Part shown: positions 32,545 through 40,931 of the stretch, one piece after another | Numbering within the stretch: position 1 is the stretch's first letter | Layout: each line of letters starts with the position of its first letter | Assembly: GCF_003332305.1 (NCBI RefSeq) | Contig: NZ_QOIO01000051.1 | Span: 1 to 41,322, forward strand | DNA: 41,322 bases | Direction: 5' to 3' | Origin: Microvirga aerophila | GTDB lineage: Bacteria; Pseudomonadota; Alphaproteobacteria; Rhizobiales; Beijerinckiaceae | Notes under the pieces: model-generated | Told to the model about the DNA's origin: nothing | The model's input: the letters and a program-made list of their open reading frames with translations, nothing else | Databases searched by the model: none | Translations under genes and position numbers: made by a program

Positions 32545-33342
32545 ATGAGCATCTTTTTTTCGCCGACGCCCAAGCTCGCCGTTTCCCTCGACGGGCCCGT
32601 GGCGACCATCGCCATCGACAACACTGCCAAACGCAACGCGTTCGATCTCGACATGTGGAAGGCCCTCCCGCCGATCATGGAGGCGCTGGACCGGTGCGAG
32701 CAGGCGCGGGTCGTCATCCTGCGCGGATCGGGCTCGAATCCGTTCACGTCGGGTGCCGATATCGCCGAGTTCGAGACCGCGCGGGTGGATGCCACGAGCG
32801 GACGAATCTATGAGGCCCACAATGAGGCGGCCTTCTGGGCGGTGGCGCGCTGCTCGAAACCTGTGATCGCCATGATTCGAAGCTTCTGCCTCGGCGGCGG
32901 CTTCCGACTTGCGCTCTCGTGCGACCTGCGTGTCGCGGCGGACAACGCGGTCTTCGGGATCCCGGCCGCCCGGCTCGGGGTCGGATATCCGGCGGGAGCC
33001 ATGCGGATCGTGACGGCTGCCGTCGGGGTTCCGGCCGCGAAGGATCTCTTCTTCACCGCCCGGAGGATCGATGCCCGCGAGGCCCAGCGTCTCGGCGTGC
33101 TTCAGCGCATGGTGAGCGATAGCGAGCTGGACGCGACGGTGCTGGCACTGGCCCAGGATATCGCCCAGAATGCGCCTCTGACGATCAAGGCCGCCAAGGC
33201 AGCCATCGATGCGGCGGCCGGCGTCGCAGGGCCGGACGCGGACCCGGTCGCACTCGCGGACGCGTGCTTCGACAGCGCCGATGCGGCCGAGGGGCGCAGG
33301 GCCTTTCTGGAGAAGCGCGTCCCGGTCTTTACCGGGCGGTAG
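32545..33342 (+). CDS. Enoyl-CoA hydratase/isomerase-like (crotonase fold) protein
   Basis: The 265-residue crotonase-fold product shows VATIAIDNTAKRNAFDLDMW, FTSGADIAEFE, SFCLGGGFRLALSCDLRVAADNAVFGIPAARLGVGYPAGAMRIV. In true enoyl-CoA hydratases two Glu residues lie in A-x-x-x-A-x-G-G-G-x-E and P-E-x-x-L-G. Both places are different here (G-G-G-F-R and P-A-A-R-L-G), so classical hydration is doubtful and an isomerase, hydrolase or decarboxylase role is possible. Its end overlaps the end of the convergent methyltransferase gene by 14 bases. Confidence 0.88.
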   Translation: MSIFFSPTPKLAVSLDGPVATIAIDNTAKRNAFDLDMWKALPPIMEALDRCEQARVVILRGSGSNPFTSGADIAEFETARVDATSGRIYEAHNEAAFWAVARCSKPVIAMIRSFCLGGGFRLALSCDLRVAADNAVFGIPAARLGVGYPAGAMRIVTAAVGVPAAKDLFFTARRIDAREAQRLGVLQRMVSDSELDATVLALAQDIAQNAPLTIKAAKAAIDAAAGVAGPDADPVALADACFDSADAAEGRRAFLEKRVPVFTGR

Positions 33343-33862
33343 CCGCGATCCGGGAGCCGGCTGGTTGCTCCTGCGTCTCCCGGCGATGGACGAAGTAGCG
33401 GTTCTTGAGGACGCCGGTCTGAGCCGAGATATCGCGACAGCTCGGCAAATCGAATGCGCGGTCCGCGATGAGGAGCCCGCCTGGCTGCAACACCCGCTCG
33501 ATCAGGGGCGACAGATCCCTGGCGAGGGCGCGGTTCAGCTCCTCGTCGCCCGAGCCTATATCCGCGTGGACCAGCGCCGCCGAATGCTCCCCATGCTTTT
33601 CGATGAAGATCGGCAACGTCTCGAAAATATCGCCGAAGATCAGCCGACCATCCGGCGGAATGCAATCGGGATGAGCCGCGAGGCACCGCTCGAACGCGAA
33701 GATCTCGCGGCCGGCAAGGCGGGTTCTCAGGTGATCGTAGGTTCTTCCGTTGCCGAGCCCGAGCTCGAGAACGAGGCCGGACGGGGCGATCTCGCGGCTG
33801 GCCCAATCAAGGACGTCGCGCTGCGCGGTGAGCCGCCGGATGGCACTATCGAGACGGGTCAT
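33329..33862 (-). CDS. Class I SAM-dependent methyltransferase
   Basis: The 177-residue product has a Rossmann start VLELGLGNGRTYDHL (motif I with G-x-G-x-G variant ELGLGNG) and FAFERCLAAHPDC as the acidic loop, followed by GDIFETLP and HADIG. The rest, including QPGGLLIADRAFDL, fits the family. The target is not recognisable; homologues in rhizobia are simply annotated as methyltransferases. It ends inside the last codons of the crotonase-like gene. The 170 bases upstream (33863-34032) hold no gene. Confidence 0.8.
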   Translation of the reverse strand: MTRLDSAIRRLTAQRDVLDWASREIAPSGLVLELGLGNGRTYDHLRTRLAGREIFAFERCLAAHPDCIPPDGRLIFGDIFETLPIFIEKHGEHSAALVHADIGSGDEELNRALARDLSPLIERVLQPGGLLIADRAFDLPSCRDISAQTGVLKNRYFVHRRETQEQPAGSRIAATAR

Positions 33863-34032
33863 GTGCCAAACCTGTCAGAAGGGAACTTGAAACAAGATCG
33901 GGATAGTTCAACGGATTAGCCCTTGAGCCCTGAGGCGCTACGCGAGCAGTCGCGGAAGTCGCTTCCCTTGACGCCCTGCCGTAAAGCTTGCGCTCAAAAT
34001 CTTCCGGTGGCTAGAGTTTTCCGTCCAAGCGC

Positions 34033-34797
34033 TCAGGGGCGGTTTGCCAGGAACTCGATCACGCCCTGCTTGTGGACCCGGTCACCGACAGCGAGGTTGT
34101 GGTCCCGTCCGGGAATGTCCAAGGCCCGCGCATTCGGCATCAGCTTGACGAGGTCGTGGGGAGAGCCGGCGACAGGATCGTTTGTGCCCACAGAGACAAG
34201 CACCGGCAAAGTGATGGACGCCACTTCGTTTTCCGTCAGCGATTGCCGCGATCCGCGGATGCAGGCCGCGAGCGCCTTGCGGTCGCTGCCATTCTGATCG
34301 GCAAAGGCGCGGAACATCCGCTGCATGGGGTCCGTCAGATCATCCAAGGACGGCGCCTCCATGGCATCGGCGATGCCGAGGGGCAGTCCCACTCCGGACA
34401 CGAGATGAACGCCGAGACCGCCCAGGAGGGCCGATCGCATCCGATGGGGTTCCGCAAGCGCCATGTGGGCCGTGATCCGGGCTCCCATGGAATATCCCAT
34501 GACGTCCGCCCGTTCGATGTCCAGGTGGTCGAGGAGACGGCGGGCGTCCTCGGCCATGACGTAGGAATCGTAGTCCTCCGGCCGATAGAGCTTTTCACTC
34601 TGGCCGTGGCCGCGATTGTCGAAGGCGATGACCCGGTACCCGGCCTTCGTCAGGGACTTGACCCAGAGTGTATTGACCCAGTTCACCGCATGGCTCGATG
34701 CGAAACCGTGGATGAGCAGGATCGGGTCGCCATGCCCCTCGTCGGGAGCGACATCGATATAAGCGATGCTGACGCCGTTGGAATTGAAGAAATGCAT
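34033..34797 (-). CDS. Alpha/beta hydrolase
   Basis: The 254-residue product fits an alpha/beta hydrolase: oxyanion strand ILLIHGFASSHAVNW, RVIAFDNRGHGQSEKL, nucleophile elbow GYSMG with S103, acid D207 in SVGTNDPVAG and base H233 in GRDHNLAVGD. No signal peptide, so cytoplasmic. The cap is short (about 125-185). It belongs to the general group around PcaD, MhpC and YbfF; the ester substrate cannot be told. The region to the next start (34798-35045) contains divergent promoters only. Confidence 0.9.
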   Translation of the reverse strand: MHFFNSNGVSIAYIDVAPDEGHGDPILLIHGFASSHAVNWVNTLWVKSLTKAGYRVIAFDNRGHGQSEKLYRPEDYDSYVMAEDARRLLDHLDIERADVMGYSMGARITAHMALAEPHRMRSALLGGLGVHLVSGVGLPLGIADAMEAPSLDDLTDPMQRMFRAFADQNGSDRKALAACIRGSRQSLTENEVASITLPVLVSVGTNDPVAGSPHDLVKLMPNARALDIPGRDHNLAVGDRVHKQGVIEFLANRP

Positions 34798-35045
34798 GGG
34801 ACCGGAAGGGTTGCGAAGGTAGGAAACGTGCCGCGCACCCTAAGCCACAGGGCATCCCGGACGCAATCGTCCAAGAACATGGCGGTCATGCCTCGCCAGG
34901 CCCGGCGGACCGAAGCCCGGTCCCCTCTGGTCCTCCCTGGGGCGGGCCTTCGTGGGATCGGCTCCGCTAGCGGGAAAATGCTCTAGGCGCATGGCCACTG
35001 GGACATTATGGTGCGCCCAAATTTCTCGAGCGACGAGCAACGACG

Positions 35046-35300
35046 ATGGCTGACAAAGGCACTCCCCACTTTCACAACGATCCGGGCGTTCCCGTCATTC
35101 GGGTGGGCACGAAGGAGCTGATGTGCATTGGGGCGACGCCTCCCCTCGATCACCCGCACGTCTTTCTCGACATGGGTACGGATCAGGAGGTTATCTGCTC
35201 CTATTGCTCGACCCTGTTCAAATACGATCCCTCCCTCAGGGTCACCGACGCCGCCCCGGCCGAGTGCTTCTGGGAAAACGTCGCCCCGTCCGGTCCCTGA
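35046..35300 (+). CDS. zf-CHCC zinc-finger protein (NDUFS6-like)
   Basis: The product has 84 residues. HFHNDPGVPVIRVGTKELMCIG is followed by DHPHVFLDMG and ICSYCSTLF, giving the C-x-H-x-C-x2-C zinc site of the PF10276 family. Mitochondrial complex I subunit NDUFS6 and bacterial relatives share this fold, so the protein may belong to respiratory complex I, but nuo genes are not nearby. It is followed 12 bases later by the FAD monooxygenase gene, an arrangement common in rhizobia. Confidence 0.9.
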   Translation: MADKGTPHFHNDPGVPVIRVGTKELMCIGATPPLDHPHVFLDMGTDQEVICSYCSTLFKYDPSLRVTDAAPAECFWENVAPSGP

Positions 35301-35312
35301 TCGCGCGCTGAG

Positions 35313-36500
35313 GTGGCCGCACTTTCCATCGCCGTCGCGGGCGCCGGCATCGGCGGGCTGACCGCGGCCCTCGCCCTTGCCCGGCGAGGTCATACGATCA
35401 CGATCATCGAGCGCCGCACCGGCTTCACGGAAGTCGGCGCAGGCTTGCAGCTATCCCCCAACGCCAGCCGCATCCTGATGGATTTAGGCCTTGGCGCGGC
35501 CCTGCGGCGAGTCGTGACAGAACCCCCGCAGGTTGTCGTGCGCGATCTGGGATCAGGCCGGCCGATTGGCGCGGTGGCGCTGGGCGCGTTCATGCGCGAG
35601 CGCTTCGGCGCACCCTATTGGGTCGTTCACCGGGCCGAGCTCCAGACGATCCTTCTGGATGCGGTCCGGTCCACCCCATCCGTCAGGCTGGTCATGGGAC
35701 GAACGGTCGAGACGGTCGAGGACAGGGCAGACCGGGCGGAACTGACCTTCGTGACCGGCAACGGCGCCCGGGAAAGCACCGCCTTCGACGCCGTCATCGG
35801 GGCCGACGGAATTTGGTCGACCGTGCGGCAGAGCCTCGGCGACTGCAGGAAGCCCGGTTATCGCGGCTCCATTGCCTGGCGCGCAACGATCGATCGGAAT
35901 CGCGCTCCGGCGGAACTCGCAGGCGATGAAACAGGCCTATGGCTCGGCCGCCGCGGCCATGTGGTGCACTACCCGATTTCCGGCGGACGCCTGGTCAACA
36001 TCGTCGCCATTACGAAAAGCCCCAGTCCGGTCGATGGCTGGGCCGCACCGGGCGAAGGGCGGGACCTGCTGGCTGGCTATGCGAACGCGGCCGCCGCCCT
36101 TCGGAAGCTTCTGGCCGAACCGGAGCAGTGGCTGCGCTGGTCGTTGTTCGATCATCCGGTCACCTCCCTGGCTAAGGGACGAGTTGCCCTGCTCGGCGAT
36201 GCCGCACATCCGATCCTGCCATTTCTGGCGCAGGGAGCCGCTATGGCCATTGAGGATGCGGCCGCCTTGGCGTCCGTGCTGGACGCAGACGCACAAACCG
36301 TCCCATCGGCGCTCTCCACGTATGACAGCCAGCGCCGCGACCGCGTCAGCAAAGTGCAGCAGGCGGCGCGGCAGAACGGGCGCGTCTATCACATGGGCGG
36401 GCTCATGGGGTTCGCCCGCAATCAGGTCATGCGCCGGCTCGGACCGGAGGGCATGGCCACGCGCTATGCCTGGCTCTATGACTTTCGCCTCCTGGCCTGA
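35313..36500 (+). CDS. FAD-dependent monooxygenase (salicylate/3-hydroxybenzoate hydroxylase type)
   Basis: A flavoprotein of 395 residues: GAGIGGLTAALALARRG (FAD ADP-binding site), VIGADGIWSTVRQSL (DG motif) and GRVALLGDAAHPILPFLAQGAAMAIEDA (second FAD motif). It probably hydroxylates an aromatic ring or a quinone precursor with NAD(P)H and O2; the group includes salicylate 1-monooxygenase, 3-hydroxybenzoate 6-hydroxylase and UbiH-like enzymes. The start is GTG 35313, 12 bases after the zinc-finger gene, so the two are cotranscribed. The residues after 370 (MRRLGPEGMATRYAWLYDFRLL) are typical for the group. Confidence 0.9.
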   Translation: MAALSIAVAGAGIGGLTAALALARRGHTITIIERRTGFTEVGAGLQLSPNASRILMDLGLGAALRRVVTEPPQVVVRDLGSGRPIGAVALGAFMRERFGAPYWVVHRAELQTILLDAVRSTPSVRLVMGRTVETVEDRADRAELTFVTGNGARESTAFDAVIGADGIWSTVRQSLGDCRKPGYRGSIAWRATIDRNRAPAELAGDETGLWLGRRGHVVHYPISGGRLVNIVAITKSPSPVDGWAAPGEGRDLLAGYANAAAALRKLLAEPEQWLRWSLFDHPVTSLAKGRVALLGDAAHPILPFLAQGAAMAIEDAAALASVLDADAQTVPSALSTYDSQRRDRVSKVQQAARQNGRVYHMGGLMGFARNQVMRRLGPEGMATRYAWLYDFRLLA

Positions 36501-36530
36501 GCCTCGCGCCGACTTGGCGACCGCCTGGGC

Positions 36531-36558
36531 TTGCGCTCTTCGCCCGGTGCCGATAACC
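36531..36558 (+). promoter_or_regulatory. Possible sigma-70 promoter of the tRNA gene
   Basis: TTGCGC (36531-36536) and ATAACC (36553-36558) are 16 bases apart and lie just before the tRNA start at 36571. The -10 match is only fair. Confidence 0.3.
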
Positions 36559-36570
36559 GTCTTGAACAAT

Positions 36571-36656
36571 GCGGACGTGGCGAAACTGGTAGACGCAAGA
36601 GACTTAAAATCTCTCGGGCCTTGCCCGTGCGGGTTCGATCCCCGCCGTCCGCACCA
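36571..36656 (+). tRNA. tRNA-Leu (anticodon UAA)
   Basis: The cloverleaf is complete: acceptor GCGGACG (36571-36577) pairs with CGTCCGC; anticodon stem AGAGA/TCTCT encloses the loop CTTAAAA with the anticodon TAA at 36605-36607; a long variable arm (GGGCC...) marks a class II tRNA; the T-arm is GCGGG-TTCGATC-CCCGC; CCA is encoded at 36654-36656. It reads UUA/UUG leucine codons. No integrated element follows it. Confidence 0.97.
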
Positions 36657-36686
36657 AGCGATCTTCCAGACTGGTCGACCAGCGCC

Positions 36687-36803
36687 TTACGGCGCCATCA
36701 GAGCCGCGGCCAGGACGCTGGCTACATAAGCCACGAGGATCCAGAAGGGGATAAGAACGACCCCTGACATCAGAAGGGCAAGCGAGACACCGAGGCTACG
36801 CAT
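36687..36803 (-). CDS. Small membrane peptide (38 residues)
   Basis: The peptide starts MRSLGVSLALLMSGVVL and continues with a second hydrophobic part ending LAAALMAP. It is nearly all hydrophobic and makes one long or two short membrane helices. TAGGAG lies 7 bases before the ATG, a near-perfect ribosome binding site, which is the main reason to believe it. The TAA stop is about 30 bases from the end of the tRNA-Leu on the opposite strand. No family is known to me. The rest of 36657-37073 holds no further supported gene. Confidence 0.55.
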   Translation of the reverse strand: MRSLGVSLALLMSGVVLIPFWILVAYVASVLAAALMAP

Positions 36804-37073
36804 CACGAGGCTCCTACGCTCCAGAGACTCGAGGCTACGGCAAACCTTGTCGGCAAAATGTCGTCACTGGCGTCAAAAGCGGCCTTTCTTCGGCCGAAAC
36901 CGGATCAAGCAGCAGCGCCTCACCCGTCCGATTCGATCAGGGCCGCCGTTTCATCAATTGGGAGTACTACGAAGGTGACGGAAAGCGTAGCCCATATGCT
37001 TATGTGGCGCGCGTTGCGGGTTAATGAAGCGCAAACGTATGCTTTCTCGACGGTCAGAAGATTCGGAGGGAAT

Positions 37074-37364
37074 ATGCAGAACAATACGAACAACGCCACC
37101 CGTTTCACAAGCGTCACTGCGGACAGTTCAGGAATCTTATCTGAAATCGACTTGAAGATTCTGTGGGTCGCAAGAACATTGACCAATATCGATTTCGAAT
37201 TCGAAGCTGAATTTTTCAGGCTCGAGAAGAGCCGTCTCGAAGGCGATCAGAAACAGCAGATCAGGGATGCGATCGCCTCAAGGCATCGCGCGAGGCGAGA
37301 GCCTTATGCGAAGCTCCTCCGGGAGCTTCAGGATCAGCAACGGCGTCAATCTCTGGCGGCCTGA
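37074..37364 (+). CDS. 96-residue protein, first of a paralogous pair
   Basis: An all-helical, soluble and charged protein. The C-terminal two thirds (TLTNIDFEFEAEFFRLEKSR, KQQIRDAIASRHRARREPYA, KLLRELQDQQRRQSLAA) align over their whole length with the protein at 37893, which is also exactly 96 residues. The start is ATG 37074 because GGAGGG lies 4 bases upstream; the same frame is open from 36858 but those residues find no match in the paralogue. The function is unknown; size and charge recall small stress or DNA-binding proteins. Confidence 0.7.
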   Translation: MQNNTNNATRFTSVTADSSGILSEIDLKILWVARTLTNIDFEFEAEFFRLEKSRLEGDQKQQIRDAIASRHRARREPYAKLLRELQDQQRRQSLAA

Positions 37365-37544
37365 CAGGCTGGCGCTCCTTCTCTCACATCTGAGAATCCG
37401 GCGATTGGCTGCGTGCATAGGCTGATACGATCCACGATCATAACAGGTCTGCGCGTCGGCAATTTGAGGGATGGAAGCCGGCGCGACGGGAGAAGCCTAC
37501 CCGTGGGCCCGAGAAGCCAGGCCGGCTCCCACCCTTATCTCTGA

Positions 37545-37619
37545 CTAGCGCAATCCGAGGAAGGAAAGGATTGCGAGGACGACGACGATCGCCCCGATGA
37601 TCCAAATGATGTTGTTCAT
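37545..37619 (-). CDS. 24-residue MNNIIW-type membrane peptide
   Basis: The peptide is a single hydrophobic helix (MNNIIWIIGAIVVVLAIL, ending GLR). GGAGAG lies 7 bases before the ATG. Nearly identical small peptides starting MNNIIW occur widely in rhizobia as unknown conserved proteins (from memory). It probably sits in the inner membrane. The rest of 37365-37892 holds no other gene I can support. Confidence 0.6.
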   Translation of the reverse strand: MNNIIWIIGAIVVVLAILSFLGLR

Positions 37620-37892
37620 GGCGTTGCTCTCCGGACATAGGATTCGATGTTTAGGCAACCGCTATTCAGGGTGTTCGTTCCCTCGGCGCGGATCATCGGC
37701 GCATTGCCAAGATGAGCTAATGCTCCGCCCCATGATGCAAACTCTGCGGCGCCATTTCGCAGAGCCAGACACGGCAGGCTTTCCCCTCTAAAGGAGTAGG
37801 GACACCCCTTGGTAGTCTTACGAAGTGATCAGCGGCGCTGCATCGTTCAAGAAAGTTCCACTGCGACTGCATAATTTGTGAGTGGAGGAAGA

Positions 37893-38183
37893 ATGCCCAG
37901 CCATCAGAAAAATGCATCTGCGACCACCGGGAAGAACATCCTCAACGGGATGTACGCGGATGATCTCAAGTCGATGATGCAGGAACTTCTACGGACGCTT
38001 TCCAACATCGATCTGCAGCATGTGTCTGAACTGGACAGGCTTGATCGCAGCGCTACCGACAGCGAGCTCAAGCAACATATAAAAAGCAAGATCCGGGCTC
38101 GTCATCATGAACGGCGTGAGCCCTATGTGGCCCTGCTCTCAGAGCTGCGGCAGCACCAGCACAACCTGTCTCTCGTAGCCTGA
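37893..38183 (+). CDS. 96-residue protein, second of a paralogous pair
   Basis: A helical and charged protein. The text LLRTLSNIDLQHVSELDRLD, SELKQHIKSKIRARHHERRE and PYVALLSELRQHQHNLSLVA parallels the protein at 37074 position by position, including the shared R-R-E-P-Y and the SLVA/SLAA end. GGAGGAAGA runs up to ATG 37893; GTG 37878 in the same frame is not needed. The two genes are about 530 bases apart on the same strand, indicating an old duplication with much divergence. Function unknown. A hairpin follows. Confidence 0.7.
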   Translation: MPSHQKNASATTGKNILNGMYADDLKSMMQELLRTLSNIDLQHVSELDRLDRSATDSELKQHIKSKIRARHHERREPYVALLSELRQHQHNLSLVA

Positions 38184-38240
38184 GGCCGTTCTGTCCGGCT
38201 TGGCCGGTAGATCCAATAAGATCCGGCGAAAAGACCGACT

Positions 38241-38266
38241 GCCAGGGCGCCACGTCGCGCCCTGGC
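38241..38266 (+). terminator. Hairpin after the second 96-residue gene
   Basis: GCCAGGGCGC (38241-38250) and GCGCCCTGGC (38257-38266) form a perfect 10-base stem with a 6-base loop. The T-run is missing. The rest of 38184-38440 is AT-rich and should hold the promoter of the following gene. Confidence 0.5.
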
Positions 38267-38440
38267 ATTGCCGCACAGGCTCTTATTAGAGGCCGTTGGC
38301 TGTGGGATCAAAGTGCCTTTAACAACGAACTGAAATATAGTATCGAAATATACGTTCCGTTTATCAGAAGTAAATCTGCTGATTATTAACCGGAATAGGA
38401 TAGGAAAGCACAAAACATCACGCTTTCCTGGGGCATTAAG

Positions 38441-40744
38441 GTGCTGCGTCAATCCTATTCGACTGCTTTCTCCAACTGGAGGTTTTCCACCAGGATCCTC
38501 TTGCCTGTCGCAGCGGTTACGCTCGCGGCCCTCAGCCTCGCCGCCTTTTCGATTTTTTGGGCTGTGCGCGAAAGCAATGATGTCTCCGTCGAGCGTCAGC
38601 TCAAGACCACCGACCGTACGATCCGGGCCATCGTGGGCGAACTCGCCCAGCAGCAGGAGATGGTGGCGGTCTGGAACGACGCCGTCGAGCAGGTCAAAAA
38701 GCCGGAGCTCGACCTGGACTGGATCGACGCCAACCTGGGGCCTTGGCTTTATCGCACGTTCGGCCAGGATCAGGTCTTTATCCTGAACGCCAGCGACGAA
38801 CCGATCGACGCGACGATCAACGGAAACCACGTTTCGGTCGACACCTTCGAAGCTATTAGGCCCGGCCTCGATAGCCTGATCAAGGAGCTTCGAACCGGCT
38901 CTCGTCCTCAGGCGGACGCCCAGGCAAAATTGACCGGGAGCCCGTACCTGACATCAGGGAGAGCGGTTCACGAAGCTCACCTGCTCGACCTGCTCAACCG
39001 GCCGGCGGCCGCCAGCGCTATGCAGATCGTGCCGGATACGGATGACATGGTCCAGGAACCGGGCAGCGAATACGTTCTCGTCAGCGTGCGTTTCCTCGAT
39101 GACAGCTTTCTCAAGCAGCTGTCGGACAGAAACCTCATCGAAGGATTGCGCTTCGCGCGATCCAACGAACCGCGCGAAGGCGAGGTATCCGTGCCGCTGC
39201 GCTCCGATTTCGGCGACATGATCGGCTATTTTCTGTGGCGGCCCGAGCTCCCGGGCACCAGGATCCTGTACGTGATCGGGCCAAGCGCCGCCGTGGTGTC
39301 CGCCCTCATGGTCGCCGTGATGGTGTGGCTCGTCCGCTCCCTCCACACTTCGACGTCGAGGCTGGAAGCGACAGTGGTCGAACTTCGTGCCAGCGAGGCC
39401 CATGCCCAGCACCTCGCCTTCCACGATGTGCTGACCGGCCTTCCCAACCGCGCCCTGTTCGATGACCGGTTCGAACAGGCCCTCGCCCGCACAAGGCGCG
39501 GCGAAAAGCTCGCGGTTCTGACGCTGGATCTCGACCGGTTCAAGAACGTGAACGACACCCTCGGCCACCATGCAGGCGACAAGCTGATCAGGGATTTTGG
39601 CGGACGGCTATCGGGGTTGCTTCGTGCCACCGACACCGTTGCGCGGCTGGGCGGCGATGAATTCGCGATCCTGCAAACGGACATCAGCGGCCGGATGGAC
39701 GCAGAAAGCCTGTGCCTGCGCATCCTTGAAGCCGTTCACCAACCTTTTGATCTACTCAGCGGCCAAGCCTTCGTGGGCGTCAGCATCGGCGCCGTGATGG
39801 TTCCCGAGGCGGGGCTCGACCGTGTCGACCTCATGCGCAAGGCGGACATCGCCCTCTACCACGCCAAGCACGAAGGCCGCGATTGTCACCGTTATTTCGA
39901 GATGACGATGGACGAGACCGTCAAGCGCCGGGCGACGATCGAGGAGGAGTTGCGCGAGGCGCTGGCGTCGGGGACTGGGCTCAAGGTGTACTATCAGCCC
40001 CAGGTCGCGGCATCCGGGCATCCCATCATCGGGCTCGAGGCCCTGATCCGATGAGACCATCCCTCGCGCGGGATGATTTCGCCGGATCAGTTCCTGCCCG
40101 TCGCCGAGGAGACGGGTCTTATCGGTCCACTCGGCGAGATGGTCCTGCGGCAAGCCTGCATGACCGCGCGACGCTGGCCCGGCCTGTCGATTGCCGTCAA
40201 CCTGTCGGCCAATCAGTTCCGGCTGAGCGGCTTCGCAGAACGGGTCATGGAGATCGTGCGTGAAACGGGCACGGACCCGAGCCAGATCGAACTGGAGGTG
40301 ACGGAGAGCGTCCTCCTGGGAGACACCGTTACGCGCGACGCCCTGAAGACCCTGCGGGGCATGGGCTTCAAGATTGCCCTGGACGATTTCGGAAGCGGGC
40401 ATTCGAGCCTGAGCTATCTGCGCCAGTACGAGGTGGACAAGATCAAGATCGACCGGTCGTTCGTCCAGCATCTTGGACATTCTGCCGACGCGGACTCCGC
40501 TGCCATTATCAGGGCGATCACGACCCTGGGCCGCACCATCGGCCTGACGGTCGTGGCTGAAGGCGTGGAGACGGAGGACCAGCGGCACTTCCTGGCGATG
40601 ACCGGCTGCGATGAGTTACAGGGCTACCTGTTTGCCCGCGCCTTGCCGGAGGAGAAAATCGCGGCCCTGCTCGCCGACGAGCGGCGCTCGGGAATGACGG
40701 CCGGTCCAGCGACAAGCAATGGAAAGCGGCCGTCGTTTTCCTGA
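38441..40744 (+). pseudogene. CHASE4-like/GGDEF/EAL c-di-GMP protein, interrupted by an in-frame TGA
   Basis: Read as one frame this is a 767-codon protein: membrane helix (19-42), periplasmic CHASE4-like sensor (about 50-260), second helix (about 278-300), GGDEF domain with intact GGDEF at 404-408 (RLGGDEFAIL) and an EAL domain. Codon 538 (40052-40054) is TGA, directly after EALIR (533-537); EAL proteins usually have W there and then H/x-HP, and the next codons indeed read DHPSRGMISPDQFLPVAEE. A single G-to-A change of TGG explains it. The upstream piece (38441-40054, 537 residues) keeps a complete cyclase domain; the downstream piece (from ATG 40073) has the later EAL motifs (NLSANQF, DDFGSGHSSL, KIDRSFV) but no EAL glutamate. 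So cyclase activity may survive and phosphodiesterase activity is probably lost. The start is GTG with GGGG 7 bases in front. Confidence 0.88.
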
Positions 40745-40868
40745 TCGCCAGGCCGGCCTCAAGCACGACGCTTCGGGAACTGACGTAGTAACCCTACGAA
40801 TGAGATTCCGTGTGCTTTTCATCTAAGCATCCCTTCGTTCAACGCACGCGTTTCACGGAGGGGACGTC

Positions 40869-40931
40869 TTGCCGAAGAAAGATAATCTGGATTCCTATTT
40901 GAGTTTATTTGCAAAAGAAGAAGCGGTGGGT
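40869..40931 (+). pseudogene. Start of an unknown gene, probably cut by the IS30 insertion
   Basis: TTG 40869 has GGAGGGG 6 bases upstream, a strong ribosome binding site. The frame reads PKKDNLDSYLSLFAKEEAVG with host-like acidic, helical text, then runs into the minus-strand transposase gene, where the frame is only a shadow up to 41063. The exact IS border cannot be fixed because the other end is outside the window. Confidence 0.3.

Noticed and set aside
36657..37073. Second integrated element at the tRNA-Leu 3' end
   Set aside because: No integrase or repeat of the tRNA 3' end follows within the window.
40052..40054. Selenocysteine or programmed read-through at the TGA
   Set aside because: EAL proteins have Trp here, not Cys, no hairpin like a SECIS element follows at once, and a point mutation explains it more simply.
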